Below, piece by piece: positions 8,530 to 16,036 of a DNA stretch of 17,734 nt. The stretch's first letter is position 1; each line of letters opens with the position of its first letter. The DNA is taken from assembly GCA_046331705.1 (NCBI GenBank), contig JAXLQJ010000095.1:1-17734 (forward strand), read 5' to 3'. Under the pieces are notes generated by a model. It was not told the origin of the DNA. It saw nothing but the letters and a program-made list of their open reading frames with translations, and searched no databases. The position numbers were made by a program, and so were the translations under genes. The DNA comes from JADJOY01 sp046331705 [NCBI: bacterium]. GTDB taxonomy: Bacteria > JADJOY01.

Positions 8530-9795
8530 TCAGGCGATCACGACCCGGTCGCGACCGGCGCGCTTGCCGTCGTAGAGCGCGCGATCGGCGCGGATGAGCA
8601 GCTCGCGCAGCCCTTCGGCGCCGACCACGAGCTGCGAGCCACCCACGGTGACGCTGCAGCTCGCGCCGCCGTCGTTCGCGTCGGTCGCTCCCGGCGCAGG
8701 CACCTCCCGCACCGCGAGCCTCAGCCGCTCGGCGAGCTCGCCCGCCGCGCGGGCGTCGGATTCCGGCAGGACCACCGCGAATTCCTCGCCGCCCAGACGA
8801 CCCACGAGGTCGCTGGCGCGCACGGAGGTGCGCAAGGCACGGCCGATCGCGCGCAGCACCCGGTCGCCCTCGACGTGGCCGTAGGTGTCGTTGACCCGCT
8901 TGAAGTGATCCACGTCCACGACCAGGAGCGAGAGCGGACGGCGGTAGCGCACGGCGCGCGCGACCTCGCTCTCGGCCAGCTCGAGCAAGCGCGCGCGGCT
9001 CGCGACCTCGGTGAGCGGATCGAAATACGCGAGCCGCGTGAGCGCGTGGCGCTGCTCGAAGTTCCGTTCGAGCAGCACGTAGAACGCGTGCCCCATGGCG
9101 GTGCCGAGCAGCGCGATCCCGAACGTCATGCCGACGAGATTGGTCACGAACGGCGCTTGCAGGTACTCGGGATGCGGGAGGAAGGCCGCCAGCAGCACCA
9201 CCGCCGCGGTCGCGAGCGAGAGCGCCAGCCGCGTGAGGACCGGCACCACGAAGAGCATCGTGGCGAGCGGGAACGTCATCCCGGTGTGGATCCACGGGCG
9301 ATCCGGCCCGCCGAGCATCCCCATCAAGCCGAACGTGACGGCCGAGAAGCCGAGCAGCATCCCCACCCCCACGCGGAAGGGCGAGCCGCGGCGGCGCGCG
9401 ATGCGGCGAAACGTCACGATCGCCACGACCGTCGTGGCGAGGAAGATCCCCCGCCACGCCGCGAAGATCGCGAGCCGCGCGTGATCGGCCCCGAAGATCC
9501 AGGGATCGAAGCCCCAGAACGCCAGATTGATCGCCAGACATGCCGCCGCGAAGCCGGCCCAGGTCACGGCCGTCATGTAGCGCGCGTAGTCCTCCCAGCG
9601 TTCGATCTCGCGGGGCTCACCGCCGAACGCGCGAAACCCGCGTTCGATGAGCTCGTGAGCCCGGCGGTTCCAGCGCGCCCAGCTCGCGGCTCCGGCCGCC
9701 GACGTGCCCGAGGCCGAGGACCCGCCCGCGTTGGCGTTCGCGCTCGATGCCGCATCCAAAGCGAGCGCGGGCGCGCCCGCGGCATTCTGGGTCAT
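8530..9795 (-). CDS. Membrane-bound diguanylate cyclase (GGDEF)
   Basis: A 421-aa protein that would make cyclic di-GMP from two GTP. Residues 1-40 are an Ala/Ser/Gly/Asn-rich low-complexity leader. About six hydrophobic segments follow between roughly 74 and 243, forming a membrane sensor I cannot assign to a named family. The GGDEF domain (about 255-421) begins LAYFDPLTEVASRARLLEL and has the metal-binding VVDVDHFKRVNDTYGH (D294 with the usual DxD) and an intact GGEEF active site (335-339). RASD at 326-329, five residues before the active site, matches the RxxD inhibitory I-site, so product feedback is expected. No EAL or HD-GYP domain is present. GGGAGG lies about 8 nt before the ATG and is the clearest ribosome binding site in the window. 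It is separated by 438 nt from the gene upstream, so it probably has its own promoter. Confidence 0.95.
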   Translation of the reverse strand: MTQNAAGAPALALDAASSANANAGGSSASGTSAAGAASWARWNRRAHELIERGFRAFGGEPREIERWEDYARYMTAVTWAGFAAACLAINLAFWGFDPWIFGADHARLAIFAAWRGIFLATTVVAIVTFRRIARRRGSPFRVGVGMLLGFSAVTFGLMGMLGGPDRPWIHTGMTFPLATMLFVVPVLTRLALSLATAAVVLLAAFLPHPEYLQAPFVTNLVGMTFGIALLGTAMGHAFYVLLERNFEQRHALTRLAYFDPLTEVASRARLLELAESEVARAVRYRRPLSLLVVDVDHFKRVNDTYGHVEGDRVLRAIGRALRTSVRASDLVGRLGGEEFAVVLPESDARAAGELAERLRLAVREVPAPGATDANDGGASCSVTVGGSQLVVGAEGLRELLIRADRALYDGKRAGRDRVVIA

Positions 9796-10233
9796 CGTGA
9801 GGCCCTCCCGAACGAAGGGTCGAATCCTGGCTCCGACACACGGCCGCGGCTACCGCGAGCGAGCGCTGCGAACGGGCCGGGCTCTGTCGACACCACGTCC
9901 AGCCGCCGCATGCGCCGTCGCTCGCGGTGCCCGTGCGGACCACGGCGGCGTTGGGCTGCACCCCGAGATCGTCGAGGAGCACCCGGCTCGGCTGCCGACG
10001 CGTCCTCCAGCGCAGTGTGCCGACTCGCCTCCTCGATCGCCGGTGGGCCCGCCGCCTCGACGGAGGTCACGAGCCGATCGTCGTCGGATCGCGCCCGGCG
10101 CGCCCTGCCCAGGCCGCGTCGATTGGCCGCCCGCTCGGCGATGCCAGGCGAGCGCCACGCTCGCATCCAGCGAGGCCTTCGAGAGCGACAGCGACTGCGT
10201 CGCCGCGAGCGCGCGACGGTCGATCCCGGCGGC
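9796..10233. other. 438-nt gap with no intact gene; faint PIN-like fragment
   Basis: This is the longest gene-free stretch in the window, between the stop of the GT-C-like gene and the start of the diguanylate cyclase, both on the - strand. Open frames crossing it are Arg/Ala-rich and low in recognisable motifs. On the - strand, continuing the frame of the upstream gene past its stop, residues reading LDASVALAW (about 10144-10170) resemble the first acidic strand of VapC-type PIN nucleases. The frame then degrades into Arg/Gly-rich sequence and no later PIN acidic residues can be placed. The region may hold a decayed toxin gene or simply the promoter of the cyclase. No transposon ends or tRNA were seen. 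Confidence 0.4.
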
Positions 10234-12114
10234 TCAGCCGTCGTCGTCGCGCGCCGCCGGCGAACGCACGATCCGCAGGCCGAGGACGCGCCAATGCTCG
10301 TCGTACGAGCCATCGACGCGACATTCGAGGCGGTTCACGCCGGCGCGCCATTGCTCGTCGGCGACCTGCGCCCGCCACACGACCGCGCCATCGGACGCGG
10401 GCTCGACGCTGCCGCCGAGGCGCCGCCCGTTGAGCTCGATCACGCCCGGCGGCTTGCCGGCGAAGCGCAGCTCCACGCGCAGGTTACTCTCGCGCAATCC
10501 CAGATCCATCAGATACACGAAGAGATCGGCGTGGCGCGGCTCCCCGCCGAAGACCGCGAGGTGCGTCCGCCTCGCGTCTTCCGTGGGGTCGAAGTCGAAC
10601 TCGGGTGCGCCATCGACCAATCGCCATCCGGTGCCCAGATGGCGCCGGTCCGGTCGCGCCAGGTCGATCGAGCCGTCGCCGAAGGGAACCGGATCGGCGC
10701 CGGCGAGCTGCGTGTACTGCCCCCACCGCAGGCCATCGCGCAGCGCGTAGTAGAGCTCGGCCGGCCAAGCGGGAGGCCAACCGAAGCGATCGACGAACGC
10801 GGCCGGGGCAGCCCACGGAAATCGCTCGGCGCCGACCATGCCGACGTTGATCGCCCCCGAGCGATACGCACCCGAGAGGCTCGCCATCCACACCGCACCC
10901 GCCAGGCCCACGCACGCGAGCGGCGCGGCCGGCGCCCTGCGCCACCACTGCATCGATCGCTCCGCGGCGTGTGCTCCGCCGAGCACCAAGAACGGAAAGA
11001 GACTGTCGAGGCGGCGCGGACCGAACGTGGCCCCGCCGTACCACGACACGCTGGCGAGGCAAGCGTTGAGGTAGATCGCGATCGTCACGTAGAGACCGGC
11101 GACGATCCACACTGGATCGCGCCGGAATCGCGCCACCGCGACCGCCACCCCGCCCACGGGCAGGTAGAGCCACGGCGAGAACCCGAGCAGCCCGTAGCGC
11201 GGCGAGAACAGCAGATCGATCGCGTAGGGATTCAGCCATTGCAGGAACGTGCCGCCGCCGGTCTGCGGCAGGTACGTGCCGTAGATCGCCTTCCACGCGA
11301 AGAGCTGCGGCGCGAGACCGAGGAACGTGGTGGCCGCGTACACCACGCCGCAGACCGCCACCCGTCGCCAGCGCGCCCACGCCGGCAATCGCTCCGGTGG
11401 CTCGGCGGCGCCCTCGAGACCGGTCTCGCCGCCCAACCAGCCGGCCAGCACCCACACGAGCTCGATCGCGCCGCACACGAAGGGCAGCCAGATGTTCTGC
11501 CACCGCACCACGGTGAGGAAGCCGGCCAAGAGCCCGAGCAACGCCCAACGCTTGGGATCGGGGCTGCCGAGCCCACGCCACCACAGGTAGACGAACGCCG
11601 AGACCAACCCGATCGCCGGCGCATGGGCGTAGAGCCCTGGATGAATCAGCCAATGGCCGAAGAAGCTGGCCGCCGTGACCCACGCCGCCCCGAGCGCCGC
11701 GGCGGTGGCGTTGGTGCGCTCGCGCGCCAGCCGGTACGCGAGGTAGATGCCGAGCGAGCCGAGCGCCGCCGACGTGAAGACGCACGCCGCGCGCTCGGCG
11801 GCGGGCGAGCCGAAGGCGTGGGCGACCGCCCACGCAGGCAGCCACAAGAGCGGCGCCCCGAGTGCCGCGGTGTTGGGAGCGCGCTGGGTCTTCTCGACCA
11901 GCCACGGGCGATTGCGGTACTTGGGCCAGAGCTCGCGGAAGTCGTTGCCGAAGTCGAGGTCGCGGTCGAGCGCGAGCGAGCGCACGTAAGCGAGGTGCTG
12001 CACCTCGTCCTTGATCACGCGATGGTCGCCGACGAGGTCGAGCGCCGTCGCGACCAGCGGGATCGCGACGAGCGCCGCCCAGCCGAGCCCGCGCCACGGG
12101 CGAGAGAGGCTCAT
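10234..12114 (-). CDS. GT-C-like membrane glycosyltransferase with C-terminal beta-rich domain
   Basis: A 626-aa polytopic inner-membrane protein. After the first helix (about 11-28) comes a periplasmic-type loop with an acidic pair, D36 and E37, in VIKDEVQHLAYVRSLALD (33-50), as expected for GT-C enzymes that use polyprenyl-phosphate sugars. About ten further hydrophobic segments run to roughly residue 413. A conserved-looking loop, SWYGGATFGPRRLDSLFPF (357-375), resembles a motif seen in GT39/mannosyltransferase-like proteins. Residues from about 490 to 617 form a soluble, beta-rich tail with LRVELRFAGKPPGVIELNGR and ending NRLECRVDG...WRVLGLRIV, which looks like a carbohydrate-binding or jelly-roll module. 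The start overlaps the stop of the upstream GT4 gene (ATGA on the - strand, 12111-12114). The GT-C call rests on topology and motif placement; substrate is unknown. Confidence 0.82.
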   Translation of the reverse strand: MSLSRPWRGLGWAALVAIPLVATALDLVGDHRVIKDEVQHLAYVRSLALDRDLDFGNDFRELWPKYRNRPWLVEKTQRAPNTAALGAPLLWLPAWAVAHAFGSPAAERAACVFTSAALGSLGIYLAYRLARERTNATAAALGAAWVTAASFFGHWLIHPGLYAHAPAIGLVSAFVYLWWRGLGSPDPKRWALLGLLAGFLTVVRWQNIWLPFVCGAIELVWVLAGWLGGETGLEGAAEPPERLPAWARWRRVAVCGVVYAATTFLGLAPQLFAWKAIYGTYLPQTGGGTFLQWLNPYAIDLLFSPRYGLLGFSPWLYLPVGGVAVAVARFRRDPVWIVAGLYVTIAIYLNACLASVSWYGGATFGPRRLDSLFPFLVLGGAHAAERSMQWWRRAPAAPLACVGLAGAVWMASLSGAYRSGAINVGMVGAERFPWAAPAAFVDRFGWPPAWPAELYYALRDGLRWGQYTQLAGADPVPFGDGSIDLARPDRRHLGTGWRLVDGAPEFDFDPTEDARRTHLAVFGGEPRHADLFVYLMDLGLRESNLRVELRFAGKPPGVIELNGRRLGGSVEPASDGAVVWRAQVADEQWRAGVNRLECRVDGSYDEHWRVLGLRIVRSPAARDDDG

Positions 12115-13403
12115 GCGTCCGACGCGCGCGGCGCGATTCCCGCGCCGTGCGTCGCGCCCGCCGGCGCCGCCGGCGCCGCCGCCAGCGCCGCGCGGTAGAC
12201 GGCGAGATGGGCGCGCACCGTGGCGGCCCAGCCTTGCGCTCGCTCCGATCCCGCGCGCGCCCCCGCGCCGAGGCGTCGCGTCAGCGCCGGGTCCGCGAGG
12301 AGCCGACCGAGCGCCCCGGCGAGCGCCGCCGTGTCCCGGGGCTCGATCAGGAGACCGTTCTCGCCATCGCGCACGGTCTGGGGAATGCCGCCCACGCGCG
12401 TGGCCACCACCGCCGCGCCGGCGGCGAGCGCCTCCATGAGCACGTTGGGCAGCCCGTCCACGTTGCCGCCCTCGTCCTCGACGGAGGGGATCGCTACGAC
12501 GTCGGCGCCCGCGTAGAGCCGCGCGATCTCGTCGTGCCGCACGGCGCCCGCGAACGAGACCGCGTGCGCGATGCCGAGCCGGCGCGCTCGCTCGACGAGC
12601 GCGTCCTTGAGATCGCCGTCACCGGCGATGACCAGGTGCGCCGCGACGTGCCGCTCGCGCACCGCCGCCCACGCATCGAGGAGCACGTCGAAACCCTTCT
12701 TCCCCACCAGTCGCCCCACGGCGAGCACCACGGGCGCCTCCGGCGCGAGCCCGAGGCGCGCGCGCAGCCACGCCGCGCTCGCGGGATCCGGCCGGAACCG
12801 GTCCAGGTCGACTCCATAGGGAATCGTGTGCGTGGTGGCGGCGCGGGCACCCATGCGGATCGCGCGCTCGCGCAGGTTGTCGCTGCACGCCACCACCTGT
12901 GCCGCGCGCCGGAACACCCGACGCGCCGCCCAGCCCAACCAGGGATGGCGCTCGGCCAGGAAGAGGTCGGACCCATGCAGGCTCACCACCAGCGGCACCC
13001 GTCGCATGCTCGCGATCACCGCTGCGAGCGGGCCGTTGGGCAGCACCCAGTGCGCGTGCACCAGATCGGGTGGGCGCCGCAACGAGAGCCGGCGGGCTCT
13101 GAGCAACCCCGCGACGAACGTGATCGGCACCAGCGCCAGGATCCGCGGCTTGATCGCACGATCGGCCGTGAGCGACGCGGCGTAACCCCACACGCTCCAC
13201 GCCGGCGTGGGCGCATAGCGATACGGATGGAGCCGCGCCCGCGCCCCGTCGCGCTCGCGCGCCAACGCGGGGTGCGCCGGCAGCAGGACGTCGACCTCGC
13301 AATCGCGCTCGGCCGCCACTCCCTCGGCGAGGTACGCGATGAACGGGGAGGTCCCGTCCCCCGGCTGCTTGGGATACGAGGACGTGATCATCAAGACGCG
13401 CAC
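12111..13403 (-). CDS. Glycosyltransferase family 4 (GT-B fold)
   Basis: A 430-aa GT4 enzyme. The N-terminal domain opens RVLMITSSYPKQPGDGTSPF (residues 2-21), typical of the family, with AHWVLPNGPLAAV (117-129) and LHGSDLFLAERHP (142-154). The donor domain has LAVGRLVGKKGFDVLLDAW (227-245) and GDGDLKDAL (261-269). At the EX7E position the first Glu is Asp (D316-x7-E324 in DGLPNVLMEA), a substitution common in the DGLPNVLxEA subfamily and probably still active. I chose the GTG at 13403, because it begins the conserved first strand and is preceded by GAGGGAG about 11 nt upstream. A longer frame reaches 13466 but adds Arg-rich sequence. The last 20 residues are an Ala/Pro-rich tail. Coupled to the GT-C-like gene by ATGA. 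Confidence 0.93.
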   Translation of the reverse strand: MRVLMITSSYPKQPGDGTSPFIAYLAEGVAAERDCEVDVLLPAHPALARERDGARARLHPYRYAPTPAWSVWGYAASLTADRAIKPRILALVPITFVAGLLRARRLSLRRPPDLVHAHWVLPNGPLAAVIASMRRVPLVVSLHGSDLFLAERHPWLGWAARRVFRRAAQVVACSDNLRERAIRMGARAATTHTIPYGVDLDRFRPDPASAAWLRARLGLAPEAPVVLAVGRLVGKKGFDVLLDAWAAVRERHVAAHLVIAGDGDLKDALVERARRLGIAHAVSFAGAVRHDEIARLYAGADVVAIPSVEDEGGNVDGLPNVLMEALAAGAAVVATRVGGIPQTVRDGENGLLIEPRDTAALAGALGRLLADPALTRRLGAGARAGSERAQGWAATVRAHLAVYRAALAAAPAAPAGATHGAGIAPRASDA

Positions 13404-13612
13404 GAGATGGAATGCTCCCTCGGGTGCTCGGCCCGATCGACGCACCCTCCTGGGGGCACGCGCCACGCAGCCGCGCGTTCGAAACGCGGGCGGAGCGGCG
13501 AATCACGCGAGCGGATTCGGAAGGCCGCGAACCGTACCACAGCGCCCGCGCGCGGTCGTGTCCCGTACGCTCGCCGCTGGCTCGCCGCGGCGAGCGCGCG
13601 CGAGCCCCGCGT
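13404..13612. other. 209-nt spacer between two GT4 genes
   Basis: No gene is supported here. On the - strand it contains TACGGT (complement of 13531-13536), which could be a -10 box for the gene starting at 13403, but no convincing -35 lies at the right distance. The GAGGGAG ribosome binding site for that gene is at the spacer's left end (about 13414-13420). The spacer suggests the two GT4 genes on either side may be transcribed separately. Confidence 0.3.
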
Positions 13613-14791
13613 TCAGCCGGCGCGAACCAGCGCGGCGAGCAGCTCGTCCGTCATGCGCGCGCGACTGTAGCGGGTCACCGTGCGCCGCCGCGCCGTGTCG
13701 CCGAGCGCCGCGGCGCGCGCGGGCTCCGCGAGGAGGCCGTGAACCGCGTCCGCCAACGCCTCCGCCGCCGCCGGGGCGAGCACTCCAGTGACGCCGTCCT
13801 CGATGGTCTCGAGCACCCCACCCTCGCGCACCGCGACCACCGGCACGCCGAGGCTTCCGGCCTCGAGCACCGTGAGGCCGAACGACTCGTCGTGGGCGGT
13901 GTGCAGGTAGACGCTCGCGAGCCGATACCACGCCGAGAGCTCGCCATCGGGAACGAAGCCGGCGAAGCGAACCCGCGACTCGATCCCGAGGGCGCGCGCG
14001 GCGGCCTCGAGGCGCGCGCGCTCCGGTCCCTCGCCCACCACCACGCCCACCGCGTCCGGATGTCGTGGGGCGAGTGCCGCGATCGTCGCGAGAAAGAGGT
14101 CGACCCGCTTGCGCGGGTGCAGGAAGTTCACGGTGAGCACCACGGGGGCGGCGCCGATTCCGAGCCGGGAACGGACCTCGCTCGGCGTGGTGGCGGTGGG
14201 CGGCGGCACGTCGACGCACGGCGTGACCCGTGCGAGGGCGGCACCCGGATAGAGCGCGCGCACCTCGTTCTCGATGAACGCGTCGAAGACCAGCACCCGA
14301 TCGGCGACGCGTACCCACCGCCGATCGATCCGGCGCCACAGCCGTGCCAGCGGACCCACCAGATGCCGCGCCGCTCCCAACCGGCTCAGGATCGCGTCGC
14401 GATCTCGGTACGCGAATCGCGGCGGCTCGAAGCAGAAGTAGAGCCGCCGCGTGTGCGTTCCGCGCAACCCCAGGCATGCGAGCGCGGGCACCGACGCGGC
14501 GGCGAAGAAGATCGCCACGTCCGCCTGCGCGGGGATGCGCCACGCGAGCGCCATCCCGGCCACGTACCGGATCGCCGAGTCGAGGTAATGGTTACGCGTC
14601 CACGCGAAGCGCCGCCCGCTCGCGTGCACCTCGACGCCGGGCGCCACCAGCGCCGCGCAGCGCGGATCGAACTCGTGGGTGGCGACGTGCGCGGCGTGGC
14701 CGCGCTCGACCAGGCCGCGCGCGAGACCGAGGATGAAGCGCTCGGCGCCGGTCGGCATCTTGAAGCGCGGAAAGACCAGCCACACGTTCAT
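13613..14791 (-). CDS. Glycosyltransferase family 4 (GT-B fold)
   Basis: A 392-aa GT4 enzyme beginning MNVWLVFPRFKMPTGAERFI, with the Gly-Ala-Glu-Arg loop (residues 15-18) typical of the first Rossmann domain. LYFCFEPPRFAYRDRDA (117-133) resembles the mid-domain loop of mannosyltransferases of the ALG2/WbaZ type. The donor domain has LTVNFLHPRKRVDLFLATI (219-237), VVGEGPERARLE (251-262) and an EX7E motif with E302 and E310 in HDESFGLTVLEAGS. The ATG at 14791 is preceded by GGAAGGA about 10 nt upstream, which fixes this start over the much longer open frame. It lies 38 nt downstream of the GT2 gene and is probably co-transcribed with it. Expected role: cytoplasmic extension of a lipid-linked glycan, perhaps with mannose, though that sugar is a guess. 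Confidence 0.94.
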   Translation of the reverse strand: MNVWLVFPRFKMPTGAERFILGLARGLVERGHAAHVATHEFDPRCAALVAPGVEVHASGRRFAWTRNHYLDSAIRYVAGMALAWRIPAQADVAIFFAAASVPALACLGLRGTHTRRLYFCFEPPRFAYRDRDAILSRLGAARHLVGPLARLWRRIDRRWVRVADRVLVFDAFIENEVRALYPGAALARVTPCVDVPPPTATTPSEVRSRLGIGAAPVVLTVNFLHPRKRVDLFLATIAALAPRHPDAVGVVVGEGPERARLEAAARALGIESRVRFAGFVPDGELSAWYRLASVYLHTAHDESFGLTVLEAGSLGVPVVAVREGGVLETIEDGVTGVLAPAAAEALADAVHGLLAEPARAAALGDTARRRTVTRYSRARMTDELLAALVRAG

Positions 14792-14829
14792 GCGCGAGCC
14801 GTCCTTCCGGGCGCGCTCGGCGGCGCGTC

Positions 14830-15840
14830 TCAGCGCTCGACGTAGTCGGTGCCGGGCGCGTTCCCTCGGTTCGGGTCCAAGCTCGCGCCGGTCGCGGGCA
14901 GATTCGCGATCTCGAGGCGCCGCACCTTCTCGAGCACCGTCTCGAGCAAGCGTCGGTTCGAGCCGATGATGTCGGCCACCAGCCCGATCAGCACCACCTG
15001 GAAGCCGAGCAGCAGCAGGATCGCGGCGAGGATCAACGACTGGATGTGACCGCGACCCGAACCGAAGACGAAGAAGTAGAGGAAGCGCAGCCCGACCGCC
15101 GTGCCGCCGGCGAGCAGCACGCCGCCGAGCGTCGAGAACACCTTGAGCGGCTCGTACATCGCGTAGGTGCGCAGGATCGTGAAGCCCGAGCGCTGGATGT
15201 AATCGCGGGTGGTCGAGATGAGCCGCGACTCGCGGGTCTTGGGATTGGTGCGGATCCGCACGTGGTCGATGGCGATTCGCTGGCGCCCGGCCTGGATGAT
15301 GGTCTCGAGCGTGTAGCTGAACTCGCTCACCACGTTGAGCTTGAGCGCAGCCTCGCGGCTCAGCGCGCGAAAGCCGCTGGTGGTGTCGGGGATCTCGGTG
15401 CCGGAAAACCGCCGCACCACCCACGAGCCGAGCCGCTGCAGCGCTTTCTTGGTGGGCGAGAAGTGCTCGATGTTCGCGATGTCTCGCTCGCCCACCACGA
15501 AGTCCGCGCGTCCCTCGAGGATCGGCTGGATGAGGCGCGGGATCTCGGTGCTCGGGTACTGGTTGTCGCCGTCGGTGTGGACGATCACGTCCGCGCCGAG
15601 CCGCAGGCACGCGTCGAGCCCGGCGAGGAACGCCCGCGCCAGGCCGCGATTGCGGCGGAAGCGGATCACGTGCTCGACACCCAGGTCTCGGGCGATGCGG
15701 GCGGTGCCATCGGTCGAGCCGTCGTCGATCACCAGCACCTCGACCCGATCGACGCCCGGGATCTCGCGCGGAATCGAGCGCACGACCTCGGCCAAGGTCT
15801 CCGCTTCGTTGAGGCACGGGATCTGGACGATGAGCTTCAT
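14830..15840 (-). CDS. GT2 glycosyltransferase with C-terminal membrane anchor
   Basis: A 336-aa GT-A enzyme with MKLIVQIPCLNEAETLAEVV at the N-terminus, LVIDDGSTDGTARIA (residues 36-50), the metal-binding HTDGDNQYP (88-96), VVGERDI (115-121) and PDTTSGFRALSREAALKL (151-168). The block YIQRSGFTILRTYAMYEPLK (214-233) precedes two hydrophobic segments, about 236-257 and 267-291, a layout seen in undecaprenyl-phosphate glycosyltransferases and relatives. The last 45 residues are soluble and begin with a Lys/Arg/Glu-rich stretch after the membrane hairpin. ATG 15840 is chosen because it begins the conserved first strand; no strong ribosome binding site is visible. It shares fold and anchor layout with the GT2 enzyme at 6525-7457 but differs in sequence, so the two are probably not recent duplicates. 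Substrate is unknown. Confidence 0.93.
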   Translation of the reverse strand: MKLIVQIPCLNEAETLAEVVRSIPREIPGVDRVEVLVIDDGSTDGTARIARDLGVEHVIRFRRNRGLARAFLAGLDACLRLGADVIVHTDGDNQYPSTEIPRLIQPILEGRADFVVGERDIANIEHFSPTKKALQRLGSWVVRRFSGTEIPDTTSGFRALSREAALKLNVVSEFSYTLETIIQAGRQRIAIDHVRIRTNPKTRESRLISTTRDYIQRSGFTILRTYAMYEPLKVFSTLGGVLLAGGTAVGLRFLYFFVFGSGRGHIQSLILAAILLLLGFQVVLIGLVADIIGSNRRLLETVLEKVRRLEIANLPATGASLDPNRGNAPGTDYVER

Positions 15841-15914
15841 CGCGGGGGCCGAGTCATCGCAGGGGTCTTCGCATCGGGAGCGACGCGGGCGCGCCCGCCG
15901 GCGCACGTCGCCGA

Positions 15915-15920
15915 AGGCTA
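15915..15920 (-). promoter_or_regulatory. Candidate -10 promoter element (TAGCCT)
   Basis: On the - strand the context CCGCTAGCCTTCGG contains the second of only two CTAG tetranucleotides in the window. It lies 75 nt upstream of the GT2 start at 15840 and inside the 196-nt spacer between genes. It mirrors TAGGCT ahead of the + strand operon (GCTAGSCT in both). No good -35 hexamer is visible 16-18 nt upstream. If real, it would drive the GT2-GT4 pair separately from the gene to the right. Confidence 0.25.
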
Positions 15921-15972
15921 GCGGATGCTCGTCCCGTGCGTCGCGCGGGCGGAGCATGTCCAGATCCGGCGC

Positions 15973-16004
15973 CGCTGGCGACGGGTCCCGGCGAGCTGCC
16001 AGCG
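15973..16004 (-). repeat. Inverted repeat downstream of the membrane gene, possible terminator hairpin
   Basis: CGCTGGC (15973-15979) and GCCAGCG (15998-16004) are perfectly complementary over 7 bp around an 18-nt loop. The hairpin would form 33-64 nt after the stop of the gene ending at 16037 and before the candidate promoter of the next gene, a sensible place for termination. There is no following T-run, so a canonical intrinsic terminator is not shown. Confidence 0.22.
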
Positions 16005-16036
16005 CGAGGCGCGCGCAGCGCTCCCCCGTGCGCCGC

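Noticed and set aside
8083-12198. A 1371-aa open frame on the + strand
   Set aside because: It runs antisense to the diguanylate cyclase and the GT-C-like gene, is extremely rich in Arg, Ala, Glu and His, and shows no motifs. Long antisense frames are expected in DNA this GC-rich.
13404-13466. N-terminal extension of the GT4 gene to 13466
   Set aside because: The added residues are Arg-rich and unlike the family start; the GTG at 13403 has a ribosome binding site and begins the conserved first strand.
13412-14845. A 477-aa + strand open frame
   Set aside because: It is antisense to the GT4 gene at 13613-14791, which has a good ribosome binding site and EX7E motif; the + strand translation has no recognisable features.
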